Positions 1-7,160 of a stretch of 64,000 nt of DNA are shown piece after piece. The DNA is from Anaerocolumna chitinilytica (GTDB lineage Bacteria > Bacillota > Clostridia > Lachnospirales > Lachnospiraceae). The translations under genes and the position numbers were made by a program. The notes under the pieces are model-generated. The model ran no database searches. It was not told where the DNA came from and saw only the letters and a list, made by a program, of their open reading frames with translations. The stretch spans positions 4,589,501 through 4,653,500 of the forward strand of contig NZ_AP023368.1 of the NCBI RefSeq assembly GCF_014218355.1, given 5' to 3'. Position 1 is the stretch's first letter. Each line of letters begins with the position of its first letter.

Positions 1-228
1 TAATCCGAAATATAAGAAAAATAACTGTATGAGCAATGGAGTATTTCTGGAAAGTTCAATATAAATCCCGGTTATCTGTTTTAGCACCGGTATCTTTAAG
101 TACCTTATAAGGCTGCATATCAATCCTAAAAGGATAGAACCAGCTATTCCTATCAAAGCTATCCTTACGGTAAGTCCTGCTGCTGTCAGGTACATGGGGG
201 CATATTCTTTCAGCACATCTATGTTCAT
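1..228 (-). CDS. Amino-acid ABC transporter permease, N-terminal part (cut by window edge)
   Basis: Membrane permease of a polar amino-acid ABC importer (HisM/GlnP family), of which only the first 76 residues lie in the window. The reading frame starts at the ATG at 226-228 behind an AGAAAGG ribosome site and stays open to base 1. The N-terminus (MNIDVLKEYAPMYL) leads into a transmembrane helix (about residues 16-40), followed by the family signature ELSRNTPLLIQLFFLYFG, which matches the E-x-x-R-x-T-P-L-x-x-Q-L motif of this family. The binding protein and ATPase would have to lie outside the window. The motif makes the family call firm; the amino acid transported cannot be told. Confidence 0.85.
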   Translation of the reverse strand, partial: MNIDVLKEYAPMYLTAAGLTVRIALIGIAGSILLGLICSLIRYLKIPVLKQITGIYIELSRNTPLLIQLFFLYFGL

Positions 229-316
229 GGTCTAAACCTTTCTTCCATTTGTGGGATGTTAACATTTTCTAATTCCTATTAATATTATATGAATTATATG
301 AATTAACGATGACATT

Positions 317-345
317 ATTTTATAAAATGATTATCTATTTGTCAA
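317..345 (-). promoter_or_regulatory. Sigma-A promoter of the amino-acid permease gene
   Basis: Read on the minus strand there is a consensus -35 TTGACA (340-345), a 17-nt spacer and -10 TAAAAT (317-322), about 90 nt upstream of the permease start. The leader carries a tandem ATATGAATT repeat (near 287-305) that might be an operator, but it is not a palindrome and I cannot assign a regulator. Confidence 0.6.
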
Positions 346-360
346 TGCTTTTTTATTTTT

Positions 361-421
361 GTTTCAAAAACAAAAAAATACCTTGGGGAAACACTTAGAA
401 AAGTATTAATCCCCCAAGGTA
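361..421 (-). terminator. Intrinsic terminator after the acyl-CoA ligase operon
   Basis: An inverted repeat pairs ACCTTGGGG (380-388) with CCCCAAGGT (412-420). On the minus strand it is followed by a run of seven T and further T-rich sequence. It lies about 60 nt past the ligase stop and closes the riboswitch-led operon. Confidence 0.7.
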
Positions 422-446
422 CTTTATTATTTGTATTTATACATAG

Positions 447-486
447 TTGAGAAAGGCCGAACTTTTGATGCACTTATCTCTCATAG
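447..486. repeat. Diverged half-copy of the 8463-8560 palindromic element
   Basis: This stretch reads TTGAGAAAGGCCGAACTTTT followed by GATGCACTTAT, closely matching TTGAGAAAGGCTGACCTTTT followed by GACACTTAT at 8518-8547. The left arm of the palindrome is absent here. It overlaps the last codon and stop of the ligase gene and looks like a degraded copy of a short dispersed element. Confidence 0.45.
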
Positions 487-2139
487 TTTCATTATAACAG
501 TCTCTCTATGGGAAACCGGCATAAATTCATTTTTCACCTGTTCCCTTAGAACTGCTTTCTTTACTTTTCCGCTTGAAGTAACCGGGAATTCCTTCACGGT
601 CTTTATATATTTTGGTACCTTAAACTTTGCAAGATGCTTTGCAGCAAATTCCCGGATTTCCTCTGCATTGAACAGATACCCTTTAGTAGGAATGATAAAG
701 GCACAGATTTCTTCTCCTAACAGCTCATCCGGAACTGCAATTACAGCTGCATCAAAGACTCCATCATGGTGTTTCAGTACATTTTCAATCTCCGCCGGAG
801 AGATATTCTCCCCTCCGCGGATTATTATATCTTTGATTCGTCCTTCAATATGTATAAAGCCTTCCTCATTGACACTTACCAAGTCCCCTGTATGGAGCCA
901 GCCCTCTGTATCAAGGGCACTGTCTGTAGCCTCCTGATTACGATAGTAACCCTTCATGATATAAGCCGATTTCACAAGAAGCTCTCCTTTTTCTCCAAGG
1001 GCAGCTTCTTCACCGGTTGCTATATCTATCACCTTGATTTCTACCCCGGGCAGAGGTCTCCCTATGCTGTGTATTCGATGAATCCTGTCATCAAAAGAAG
1101 CAATCTGAGTAATTCCAATAGCTTCCGTCTGCCCGTAGAGATTTGCTATAGTCTCAATCCCAAGGTCTCCCATTATTCTATACATTAATTCATTGCTGCA
1201 GCAAGCACCTGCAATAAAACCTTTGGAGAGACTGGATAGATTATACTCATCCAAGTCACTATTTAACATAAACTGAAACATAGAGGGCACGCCGTTAAAT
1301 ACGGTACAGCTCTCCTCCTCAATAAGGGACAACGCCTTTTTTGTTTCGAACCTCTCTGCAATTACGATGGAGGCTCCGTACAAAAGACCGGCGAAGGTAC
1401 TAAGTACAAAACCGATGACATGAAACAAAGGCAGGCAGAGCAATATTCTGTCATCCTCATCATACTCCATCCGTTCTCCTGAGACCAGGGCATTATTTAC
1501 ATTTGCAAAATGGCTAAGTACAACACCTTTGGGATTGCCAGTAGTGCCGGAGGTATAAAAGATATTCAAGGGATCTTCTGCTGTAAGTTTCTTCCCGGCT
1601 TCCGTTAAAAGTGTACTGCCAACTGCTGCCCCAAAGCTCTTTAGTTCTCTGATATTATACGCACCTTTTAACTTCGAATCATCTAAGGTAACTACTGTTC
1701 TTAAGTCTGGGAATTCCTCACTCCTAAGCTTTCCCCGCTCACAGGATAAAAGCTCAGGGATAAGCTGTGTCAGGTTATCAAGAAAGCTAACTCCTTTAAA
1801 ACCTTCCATAAGAAATAAAAGTGAACTCTCCGACTGCTTTAACACATAGGATAGTTCACTTTTTGTACTGGCTGTATTGATGCATACCAGAACAGCGCCT
1901 ATTCTGGCTGCTGCTAATTCAAGGATAACCCACTCCGGGGAATTAAGGGCAAGAATTGCAAGATGATCCCCTTTCTTAACACCTAAGGTAAGCAAACCCT
2001 TGGCTAAGGCTTTGCTCTCCTCCATAATTTGAAGAAAAGTAAATGTTTCCTGTCTTTTCGGAAATACCAATGCCTCTCTGTCCCCATATCTTAAGCATGT
2101 TTCGTCCATTATCTCTGATAAAGTCATTGTACTGAACAT
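481..2139 (-). CDS. AMP-forming acyl-CoA synthetase / ligase (ANL superfamily)
   Basis: Cytoplasmic adenylate-forming ligase of the long-chain acyl-CoA synthetase type, which activates a carboxylic acid with ATP and transfers it to CoA or another thiol. The 552 residues are full family length. Visible motifs are the ATP loop YTSGTTGNPKG (about 195-205), LYGQTE, the hinge region HTGDLV with GRIKDIIIRGGENISPAEIE, and the C-terminal PVTSSGKVKK with the catalytic lysine. It is the last gene of the c-di-GMP riboswitch operon, 180 nt behind the KAS III-like gene. Supplying acyl-CoA to that condensing enzyme is the natural inference. The acyl substrate cannot be read from sequence; a beta-lactone synthetase (OleC-like) role is possible but less likely. 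Confidence 0.85.
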   Translation of the reverse strand: MFSTMTLSEIMDETCLRYGDREALVFPKRQETFTFLQIMEESKALAKGLLTLGVKKGDHLAILALNSPEWVILELAAARIGAVLVCINTASTKSELSYVLKQSESSLLFLMEGFKGVSFLDNLTQLIPELLSCERGKLRSEEFPDLRTVVTLDDSKLKGAYNIRELKSFGAAVGSTLLTEAGKKLTAEDPLNIFYTSGTTGNPKGVVLSHFANVNNALVSGERMEYDEDDRILLCLPLFHVIGFVLSTFAGLLYGASIVIAERFETKKALSLIEEESCTVFNGVPSMFQFMLNSDLDEYNLSSLSKGFIAGACCSNELMYRIMGDLGIETIANLYGQTEAIGITQIASFDDRIHRIHSIGRPLPGVEIKVIDIATGEEAALGEKGELLVKSAYIMKGYYRNQEATDSALDTEGWLHTGDLVSVNEEGFIHIEGRIKDIIIRGGENISPAEIENVLKHHDGVFDAAVIAVPDELLGEEICAFIIPTKGYLFNAEEIREFAAKHLAKFKVPKYIKTVKEFPVTSSGKVKKAVLREQVKNEFMPVSHRETVIMKL

Positions 2140-2267
2140 ATTTAGCTCCCTTCTGCGTGCCTATTATCACCCTCAAGGGATACTATTATCACTATGCCGA
2201 AGTTCTTAATTAACTCCCAGCTAAAGTGTCCATTAGTACCCTGTAGGTGCCAAGCATGCTTAAAATC

Positions 2268-2301
2268 AAGGGGAGTGAAAGATTTTTCTTTCACTCATTC
2301 T
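2268..2301 (-). other. Intercistronic hairpin between KAS III-like and ligase genes
   Basis: GAGTGAAAG (2273-2281) pairs perfectly with CTTTCACTC (2288-2296) around a 6-nt loop, and the stem is extended by flanking G/C runs. On the minus strand no T-run follows directly. It may be an mRNA processing or attenuation element rather than a full terminator. Confidence 0.4.
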
Positions 2302-2319
2302 CCCCCTTCTATGTATCTG

Positions 2320-3309
2320 TTAGTATTTACATAGCAGCCCAATATTCTGAGAGCCGCAGCCAATCGTCCATATTACGATATAATCCCCCCGCTTAACCTG
2401 TCCCCGTTCAATTGCTTCATACAAGGTAATAAAGGGACTGCTGGTTCCGGTGTAGCCATATTCATCCCCAATATAAAGGCTATGGTCCTCATCTATACCA
2501 AAATTCTCCCTTATCTTGCGAATGTTTATAAGTGCATACTGAGAAAAACAAAACATACGGATATCATCTTTGCTAAGTCCGTTTCGAGTTAAAAGCTTAC
2601 TTATACTTTCTCCTGCGGAAGCAGGAACATCTTCTGTAGGCGGAACAAATTTGATTAACATATCTTTCTTATTGTCCGTTCGAAAGATATTGGAAAAACC
2701 GCAGCCGGGAAATAATGCCACATCAACCCCTTCTGATTTGACTGTACATACAGAATCCAGGACACCGGCATCTTCTGCTGTCTTTTCCAAGATCACAGCA
2801 CAGGCAGCATCACCGTAATGTCCATATAGATTCTCTTCTTCTTCATTAATCATCATATTAATATAGTCACAGCCTATCAGTAAGGCTTTCGAGACATGAG
2901 GCGTTAGAGCCATATATTTTGCAGTCTGCTCAAAAGCCAGCGCCATACCGCAGCAATTGGAATTGACATCATAGCAGATGCACTCATTCTTTCCTCCGAT
3001 CGCGTTATGTATCTTGATGGAAGTAGGCGGTGCCGTATATTCCGGAAGCTGGCTGGATAAGATAATCATGTCCATATCAGCACCTGTAAGACCAGTCTTT
3101 TCCATAAGCTTGTTAACTGCCTGAAGAGAAATCGTCAGAGTATTTTCATTTTCATTTTCAAATAAAAACCGCTTCTCTCTCCCGATAACATCCCTTAAAA
3201 AATGCTCAACCTCCTTACCTCTCTTACGAAAATGCTCCAGATAGGGTTCATTATCCACCACCTTATTTCCATGACTTACCGCGATATCCCTTATTTTAAC
3301 CTGCACCAT
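2320..3309 (-). CDS. KAS III-like beta-ketoacyl synthase with altered active site
   Basis: Thiolase-fold condensing enzyme related to FabH (3-oxoacyl-ACP synthase III), 329 residues, usual family length. The nucleophile region DVNSNCCGM aligns Cys119 with the FabH catalytic Cys, and LYGHYGDAACAVIL (about 161-174) matches the conserved GDGAGA strand. The usual His (PHQAN) reads FSQYA here, and the usual Asn (YGNTSAA) reads YGYTGTS (about 285-291), so only Cys of the Cys-His-Asn triad remains. Such losses occur in PqsB-like and other acyl-transferring KAS III relatives, which suggests acyl transfer or atypical condensation rather than fatty-acid initiation. It is the middle gene of the riboswitch operon, 27 nt behind the STAS-like gene. 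Confidence 0.8.
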   Translation of the reverse strand: MVQVKIRDIAVSHGNKVVDNEPYLEHFRKRGKEVEHFLRDVIGREKRFLFENENENTLTISLQAVNKLMEKTGLTGADMDMIILSSQLPEYTAPPTSIKIHNAIGGKNECICYDVNSNCCGMALAFEQTAKYMALTPHVSKALLIGCDYINMMINEEEENLYGHYGDAACAVILEKTAEDAGVLDSVCTVKSEGVDVALFPGCGFSNIFRTDNKKDMLIKFVPPTEDVPASAGESISKLLTRNGLSKDDIRMFCFSQYALINIRKIRENFGIDEDHSLYIGDEYGYTGTSSPFITLYEAIERGQVKRGDYIVIWTIGCGSQNIGLLCKY

Positions 3310-3335
3310 ATAACCGTCTCCCTCTGATGTATTTT

Positions 3336-3665
3336 TTATTTTATATCAAAGTCTTCAATACCGGCTTCTTTGGCGAGTCTTTTAACCTGCATTGCAAGAA
3401 TTGCACTATCCTGCATACGAAAAACTACTTTTTTAAAGCCTGTCTGCTTATACAGAACAAAAAATCCTTTTAACTTCTCCTGTTTATCCGGTGTAATTAC
3501 TCCCATATTTCTGGCATCCAGTTCCAGGCTTACCTGGGAAGGGTTGATTTTTCTTACAGCCTGTCCATAGGCCTCACCAAAGCTTGCTATATCCTCATCT
3601 CCGAATTTCCCATCTAGAACGATCTTTAAAACATCTCCTGATACGGTAATACTGAATTTCTCCAT
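3336..3665 (-). CDS. Small STAS-like protein
   Basis: A 109-residue soluble protein starting MEKFSITVSGDVLKIVLDGK. The alternating beta-strand/helix pattern and lengths resemble the STAS fold (anti-sigma-factor antagonist-like); no signal peptide or membrane segment is seen. I do not recognise a conserved phospho-acceptor serine with confidence. The start at 3665 is chosen because GAAGGAG lies 8 nt upstream; the open frame extends further upstream only into the riboswitch terminator. It is the first gene after the c-di-GMP riboswitch and is followed closely by the KAS III-like gene, so it may act as a regulatory or scaffold partner of that pathway. The function is unknown. Confidence 0.65.
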   Translation of the reverse strand: MEKFSITVSGDVLKIVLDGKFGDEDIASFGEAYGQAVRKINPSQVSLELDARNMGVITPDKQEKLKGFFVLYKQTGFKKVVFRMQDSAILAMQVKRLAKEAGIEDFDIK

Positions 3666-3709
3666 ACTCGCTCTCCTTCTCTTTCCGTGTATGAAAAGAC
3701 CCTTATCCC

Positions 3710-3745
3710 AGTGAAATAAAAAAATCCATGGCAAAGCCATGGATT
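3710..3745 (-). terminator. Riboswitch expression platform: intrinsic terminator
   Basis: A 10-bp perfect stem AATCCATGGC (3723-3732) / GCCATGGATT (3736-3745) with a 3-nt loop is followed on the minus strand by seven T, 13-20 nt past the aptamer. It lies between the aptamer and the STAS-like gene and is the evident control point of the switch. Whether ligand turns expression on or off cannot be read directly. Confidence 0.85.
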
Positions 3746-3752
3746 AATACCT

Positions 3753-3834
3753 TCATGGTAACCCGGCTGCCATAACTTCTGTCTTAGGCCCGAAGCTTTG
3801 CGTCCCTGTCTTTCGGCAGGTTTGCCTTTTTCAT
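3753..3834 (-). ncRNA. Cyclic di-GMP-I (GEMM) riboswitch aptamer
   Basis: On the minus strand the hallmark blocks appear in order: GGCAAACC (3819-3826), a GAAA tetraloop, GGGACGCAAAGC, GGGCCTAAG, then ATGGCAGCCGGGTTACC (3758-3774). These are the conserved core, tetraloop and tetraloop-receptor of the GEMM-I RNA that binds the second messenger cyclic di-GMP. It lies in a leader of about 230 nt upstream of the STAS-like/KAS III-like/ligase operon and is followed immediately by an intrinsic terminator. The class assignment rests on near-complete agreement with the consensus. Confidence 0.95.
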
Positions 3835-3899
3835 TCAGTCTTTTCATTTCATTTATAATATATTGTATGACATTTTCTACTTTTCTACCATACTCTACT

Positions 3900-3928
3900 A
3901 TTATAGGTTTTATTTTACATTTTTTCAA
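3900..3928 (-). promoter_or_regulatory. Sigma-A promoter of the riboswitch-led operon
   Basis: Minus-strand -35 TTGAAA (3923-3928), 17-nt spacer and -10 TATAAT (3900-3905). This places the transcript start near 3893, about 60 nt before the aptamer. Confidence 0.65.
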
Positions 3929-3991
3929 GTATTTCCTAAATTAATTCATAATATTTACATATATTTTATTAATATTCGTTATAAAACTATG

Positions 3992-4393
3992 TTACAGTCC
4001 GTACTTTCTTACATATTCTACCATATGCCCTATATTCCCTTCTCCGGCAAACCGTCCGGAATCGAAAAAGTTCTCACTGCTGTCCAGCCAAACCAGAGGG
4101 TTGGTTTCTTCCGCTAACTCTACCGCATGTTTAAGATATCCCCCATAGACTTCCACACAACATTTATCTTTATAATAAGTAAAATCCATAAAATGATAGA
4201 GGGTAATATCACTGCCCTGAATACCGGTTTCTTCATATAATTCCCTGTAGGCTGCATGAAGGCCGTCTTCTTCCTTTTCGATTTTTCCGCCGACAAGATT
4301 ATAAAGTCCTAAATAAGGTTCTTTCCTTCTTTTACAGAAAAGAATCTTACTTCTATCTTCACTATATACCAAGATACAATTAAACCCTTGCAT
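3992..4393 (-). CDS. Nudix hydrolase
   Basis: Small cytoplasmic Nudix pyrophosphohydrolase (MutT-like), 133 residues from the chosen start. The complete Nudix box is present: G-x5-E-x7-R-E-L-Y-E-E-T-G-I within GKIEKEEDGLHAAYRELYEE. It would hydrolyse a nucleoside diphosphate linked to another moiety; the substrate is not evident. The ATG at 4393 (MQGFNC) has AGAAGGAAT 7 nt upstream. A longer frame to 4432 runs into the terminator of the preceding gene and is rejected. It sits alone between the phosphoglucomutase and the riboswitch operon on the same strand. Confidence 0.85.
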   Translation of the reverse strand: MQGFNCILVYSEDRSKILFCKRRKEPYLGLYNLVGGKIEKEEDGLHAAYRELYEETGIQGSDITLYHFMDFTYYKDKCCVEVYGGYLKHAVELAEETNPLVWLDSSENFFDSGRFAGEGNIGHMVEYVRKYGL

Positions 4394-4411
4394 TCTTATT
4401 CCTTCTTTCTC

Positions 4412-4482
4412 TGATATTAAAAATATTGCCAAGTTCCTAGTACAAGCGAATTCATGTACGCCTGTACTTACAAACCTGGCAA
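4412..4482 (-). terminator. Intrinsic terminator between phosphoglucomutase and Nudix genes
   Basis: A long imperfect hairpin pairs ATTGCCAAGTT (4424-4434) with AACCTGGCAAT (4472-4482), with an inner GTACA/TGTAC pair. On the minus strand it is followed by ATTTTTAAT. It separates the two genes and supports the shorter Nudix start. Confidence 0.55.
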
Positions 4483-4507
4483 TGAGTATTAATGACTATC
4501 TATTATA

Positions 4508-6235
4508 TTACTTGATACTGTGCAGTACTTCCAGTACCTTTGTCTTGATTTCTGTTAATTTATCCTCTGCTTTCTCAGCAGTATCTGCTTTGGTATAAAT
4601 ATAAAGCTTGATTTTAGGCTCGGTTCCGGAGGGCCTCAAGGAATACCAGCAGCCGTCATCAAAAGCGAACTCTACCGCATCTGTCTTTTCAATCTCAACA
4701 GCACTCTTCTCACCGGTCAGCACGTTCGTAGACTCCGAGGTCAGATAATCTGTAACTTTGATTAGATTGGAACTTCCAATTGAGCCTGCATTGTTCTTAC
4801 GATATTCTACCATCATCCGCTTAATTCTCTCCTGGCCTTCGATGCCTTCCAGTACGATGGAGATGGTGTCTTCACGGTAGTAACCGTATTTCTCATAGAG
4901 CTCATTCAGGACATCAATTAAAGTCTTGCCTTGTTTTTTATAGTACCCAGCCATTTCTGCTAAGATAAGTGTTGCACCGACTCCGTCTTTGTCTCTGAGG
5001 TAACTGCCGACATTGTAGCCGATACTTTCTTCATAACCAAAGATATAAGTATATTCCTTGGTATTATCCCATTCATTCGAAAGTGCGCAGATGTTCTTAA
5101 AGCCTGTAAGTACATTAAACATCTTAACTCCGTACTCTTTTGCAATAGCACTTCCCATCTCACCGGTTACAATGGATTTTACCATGGCTGCATTATTAGG
5201 AAGGGTTCCCTTTTCTGTCATAGAAGTTAACAGGTAGTTGATAATCAGAACCCCTACCTGATTGCCGTTTAAAGCTTCGATTTTACCATTCTGTACCACT
5301 TCAACAGCAAGTCTGTCACAATCCGGGTCGGTAGCAATAAGCACATCCGCACCCACCTTAAGTGCCAGTTCCTCACTTAAAGCAAAAGCTGCATGGTCTT
5401 CCGGATTGGGATAAGCTATGGTAGGGAAGGTTCCATCGGGCATTTCCTGTTCCTTTACGATATGAACATTAGTATAGCCCATTCTTTCTAATACGGTACG
5501 AACAGGAATATTTCCGGCACCATTTAAAGGCGTGTATACAATGCCGATATTCTTATCAACTTCACTGTCTCTAAGAGAGATGGACATGGTCTTCTCATAG
5601 AAGCTTTCATCAACCTCTTTATTTACAATATGAAGAAGTCCTTTGGCAACTGCTTCCTCTTCTTTTAAAGATATATTCTCCTCAAAAAGGTCAAGGTTAC
5701 CAATTTCCTCCAACACTTGATTTGCAATATCTGATTTTATCTGAGAACCTTCCTCCCAATATACCTTATAACCATTATAGATTTTAGGATTATGGCTGGC
5801 TGTAATGTTGATTCCGGCTGCGCAGTGATAGTAACGGACAGCATAGGATAATTCCGGTGTAGGCCTTAAAGAATCAAATAAATAAACCGGTATACCCATG
5901 CTGTTTAAAATCAATGCACACATCTTAGCAAATTCCGGGGACATAATACGGCAGTCATGGGCAATTGCCACACCTTTTGCCGCAAACTCCTTCCCCTGTT
6001 TTTGAATTACCAATCCCAGGGCCTTGGTAGCTCTTCCTACTACATATCGGTTCATTCGGTTAGTGCCTGCTCCAAGAATTCCTCTAAGCCCGGCAGTACC
6101 AAAGGATAAATCACAGTAAAACCTATCCTTGATATCCTCTTCTTTATTTCCTATCTCTTCTAATTCTTTTTTTAAGTCAGCATCCAATGTGGGTACAGTC
6201 AGCCATTTTTCATATTCTTTTTTGTAATCGTTCAT
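4508..6235 (-). CDS. pgcA: Alpha-phosphoglucomutase / phosphomannomutase
   Basis: Alpha-D-phosphohexomutase interconverting glucose-1-phosphate and glucose-6-phosphate (and probably mannose phosphates) in the cytoplasm. At 575 residues it has the length of Firmicute PgcA. Visible motifs are the phosphoserine loop ITASHNP (Ser147), the metal-binding loop DPDCDR, the sugar-specificity loop GYEESIGY and the phosphate-binding loop RPSGTEPKIK near the C-terminus. It is transcribed alone between a divergent two-component system and a terminator. It links glycan breakdown products in this region to glycolysis and to cell-wall precursors. The symbol is by family resemblance. Confidence 0.9.
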   Translation of the reverse strand: MNDYKKEYEKWLTVPTLDADLKKELEEIGNKEEDIKDRFYCDLSFGTAGLRGILGAGTNRMNRYVVGRATKALGLVIQKQGKEFAAKGVAIAHDCRIMSPEFAKMCALILNSMGIPVYLFDSLRPTPELSYAVRYYHCAAGINITASHNPKIYNGYKVYWEEGSQIKSDIANQVLEEIGNLDLFEENISLKEEEAVAKGLLHIVNKEVDESFYEKTMSISLRDSEVDKNIGIVYTPLNGAGNIPVRTVLERMGYTNVHIVKEQEMPDGTFPTIAYPNPEDHAAFALSEELALKVGADVLIATDPDCDRLAVEVVQNGKIEALNGNQVGVLIINYLLTSMTEKGTLPNNAAMVKSIVTGEMGSAIAKEYGVKMFNVLTGFKNICALSNEWDNTKEYTYIFGYEESIGYNVGSYLRDKDGVGATLILAEMAGYYKKQGKTLIDVLNELYEKYGYYREDTISIVLEGIEGQERIKRMMVEYRKNNAGSIGSSNLIKVTDYLTSESTNVLTGEKSAVEIEKTDAVEFAFDDGCWYSLRPSGTEPKIKLYIYTKADTAEKAEDKLTEIKTKVLEVLHSIK

Positions 6236-6373
6236 ATTCTCACTAAATCCTAAACGGATTCGTCTCCTTCCTTTTTCTAACTAAGCTTTGTAATTCCGGA
6301 TTTCCCAGCCACAATATTCTGTGTGAATATTATTCTTTCCTTTTCACACTTCTTTCTTTACTTCTCTCTTTCT

Positions 6374-6402
6374 ATTTTACTCTATAAGAACTATTTGGAC
6401 AA
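6374..6402 (-). promoter_or_regulatory. Promoter of the phosphoglucomutase gene
   Basis: Minus-strand -35 TTGTCC (6397-6402), 17-nt spacer, -10 TAAAAT (6374-6379), leaving a leader of about 130 nt. The 241-nt spacer also has to hold the divergent promoter of the response-regulator gene, for which I see only a GATAAT-like -10 near 6438 without a clear -35. Confidence 0.45.
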
Positions 6403-6476
6403 CATAATTTATTTCATTTCCGCTTTTATTGTGCTAAGATAATGCTATTATTATTTGGAACAAAGGGGAAATTATT

Positions 6477-7160
6477 ATGAGAGTTTTATTGATTGAAGAT
6501 GATACCGCTCTTTGCGAAGCAATCACCCTGCACCTGAAAAAAGAAGGTTATCAGACGGATATCTGTGGTAATGGGGAAGATGCCGTCTATTATATTGAAA
6601 AACACACACAGGATGTTATAGTTCTTGACCGGATGCTGCCCGGAAAAGATGGTTTATCCATCTTGAATGATATCAGAGACCAGGGAATTACTACCCCGGT
6701 TATTATGGTCACCGCAATGAATGGAATCAATGACCGTATAGACGGCTTGGACGGTGGTGCTGATGATTATCTGGTAAAACCCTTTGCTATGGACGAGTTT
6801 CTGGCTAGAATAAGAGCTTTGCTTCGAAGACCCCGAAACATGAAGAACACACCTCTTTTATCCTATAAGGATATTTCTCTTGATACCAGCATTTATATGG
6901 TGTCAAAAGGTGAAAAGCAAATCTCTTTATCTAAACGAGAAGGCGCATTCCTGGAATACCTTATGCTGAATCAAGAAAACATTGTAACCAGAGAACAAAT
7001 TCTTAACCGCGTATGGGGTCTTAATACTTTTGTAGAAGATGGAAACATTGATAACTACATCAGCTTCCTGCGAAGACGGTTAAAAGCTCTTGATACCCAT
7101 GTCTGCATTAAGACCGTACATGGCATCGGTTATAGATTGGAGTATTCCAGCCATGCTTAA
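6477..7160 (+). CDS. OmpR/PhoB-family response regulator
   Basis: DNA-binding response regulator of 227 residues. The receiver domain (1-115) has the acidic pair Asp8/Asp9, phospho-acceptor Asp51 (VLDRMLPGKDG), Thr79 and Lys101 (DDYLVKPF). The C-terminal winged helix (about 128-222) contains the ISLSKREGAFLEYL and DNYISFLRRRL segments typical of the OmpR class. The start has AAAGGGG about 9 nt upstream. Its stop overlaps the kinase start by 8 nt, so the pair is translationally coupled. The solute-binding protein/permease/adaptor operon begins 244 nt beyond the kinase and is the probable target. Confidence 0.93.
   Translation: MRVLLIEDDTALCEAITLHLKKEGYQTDICGNGEDAVYYIEKHTQDVIVLDRMLPGKDGLSILNDIRDQGITTPVIMVTAMNGINDRIDGLDGGADDYLVKPFAMDEFLARIRALLRRPRNMKNTPLLSYKDISLDTSIYMVSKGEKQISLSKREGAFLEYLMLNQENIVTREQILNRVWGLNTFVEDGNIDNYISFLRRRLKALDTHVCIKTVHGIGYRLEYSSHA

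Noticed and set aside
285..306. ArgR-type operator before the amino-acid permease
   Set aside because: The ATATGAATT units are direct repeats, not the inverted TGAAT/ATTCA pair expected of an ARG box.
431..1188. Two plus-strand open frames opposite the acyl ligase gene
   Set aside because: They are complementary to a gene with full domain motifs, so they are shadows.
481..3309. OleA/OleC-like beta-lactone or olefin biosynthesis
   Set aside because: A condensing enzyme next to an AMP ligase is suggestive, but OleB and OleD partners are absent and the ligase has ordinary acyl-CoA synthetase motifs; kept only as an alternative.
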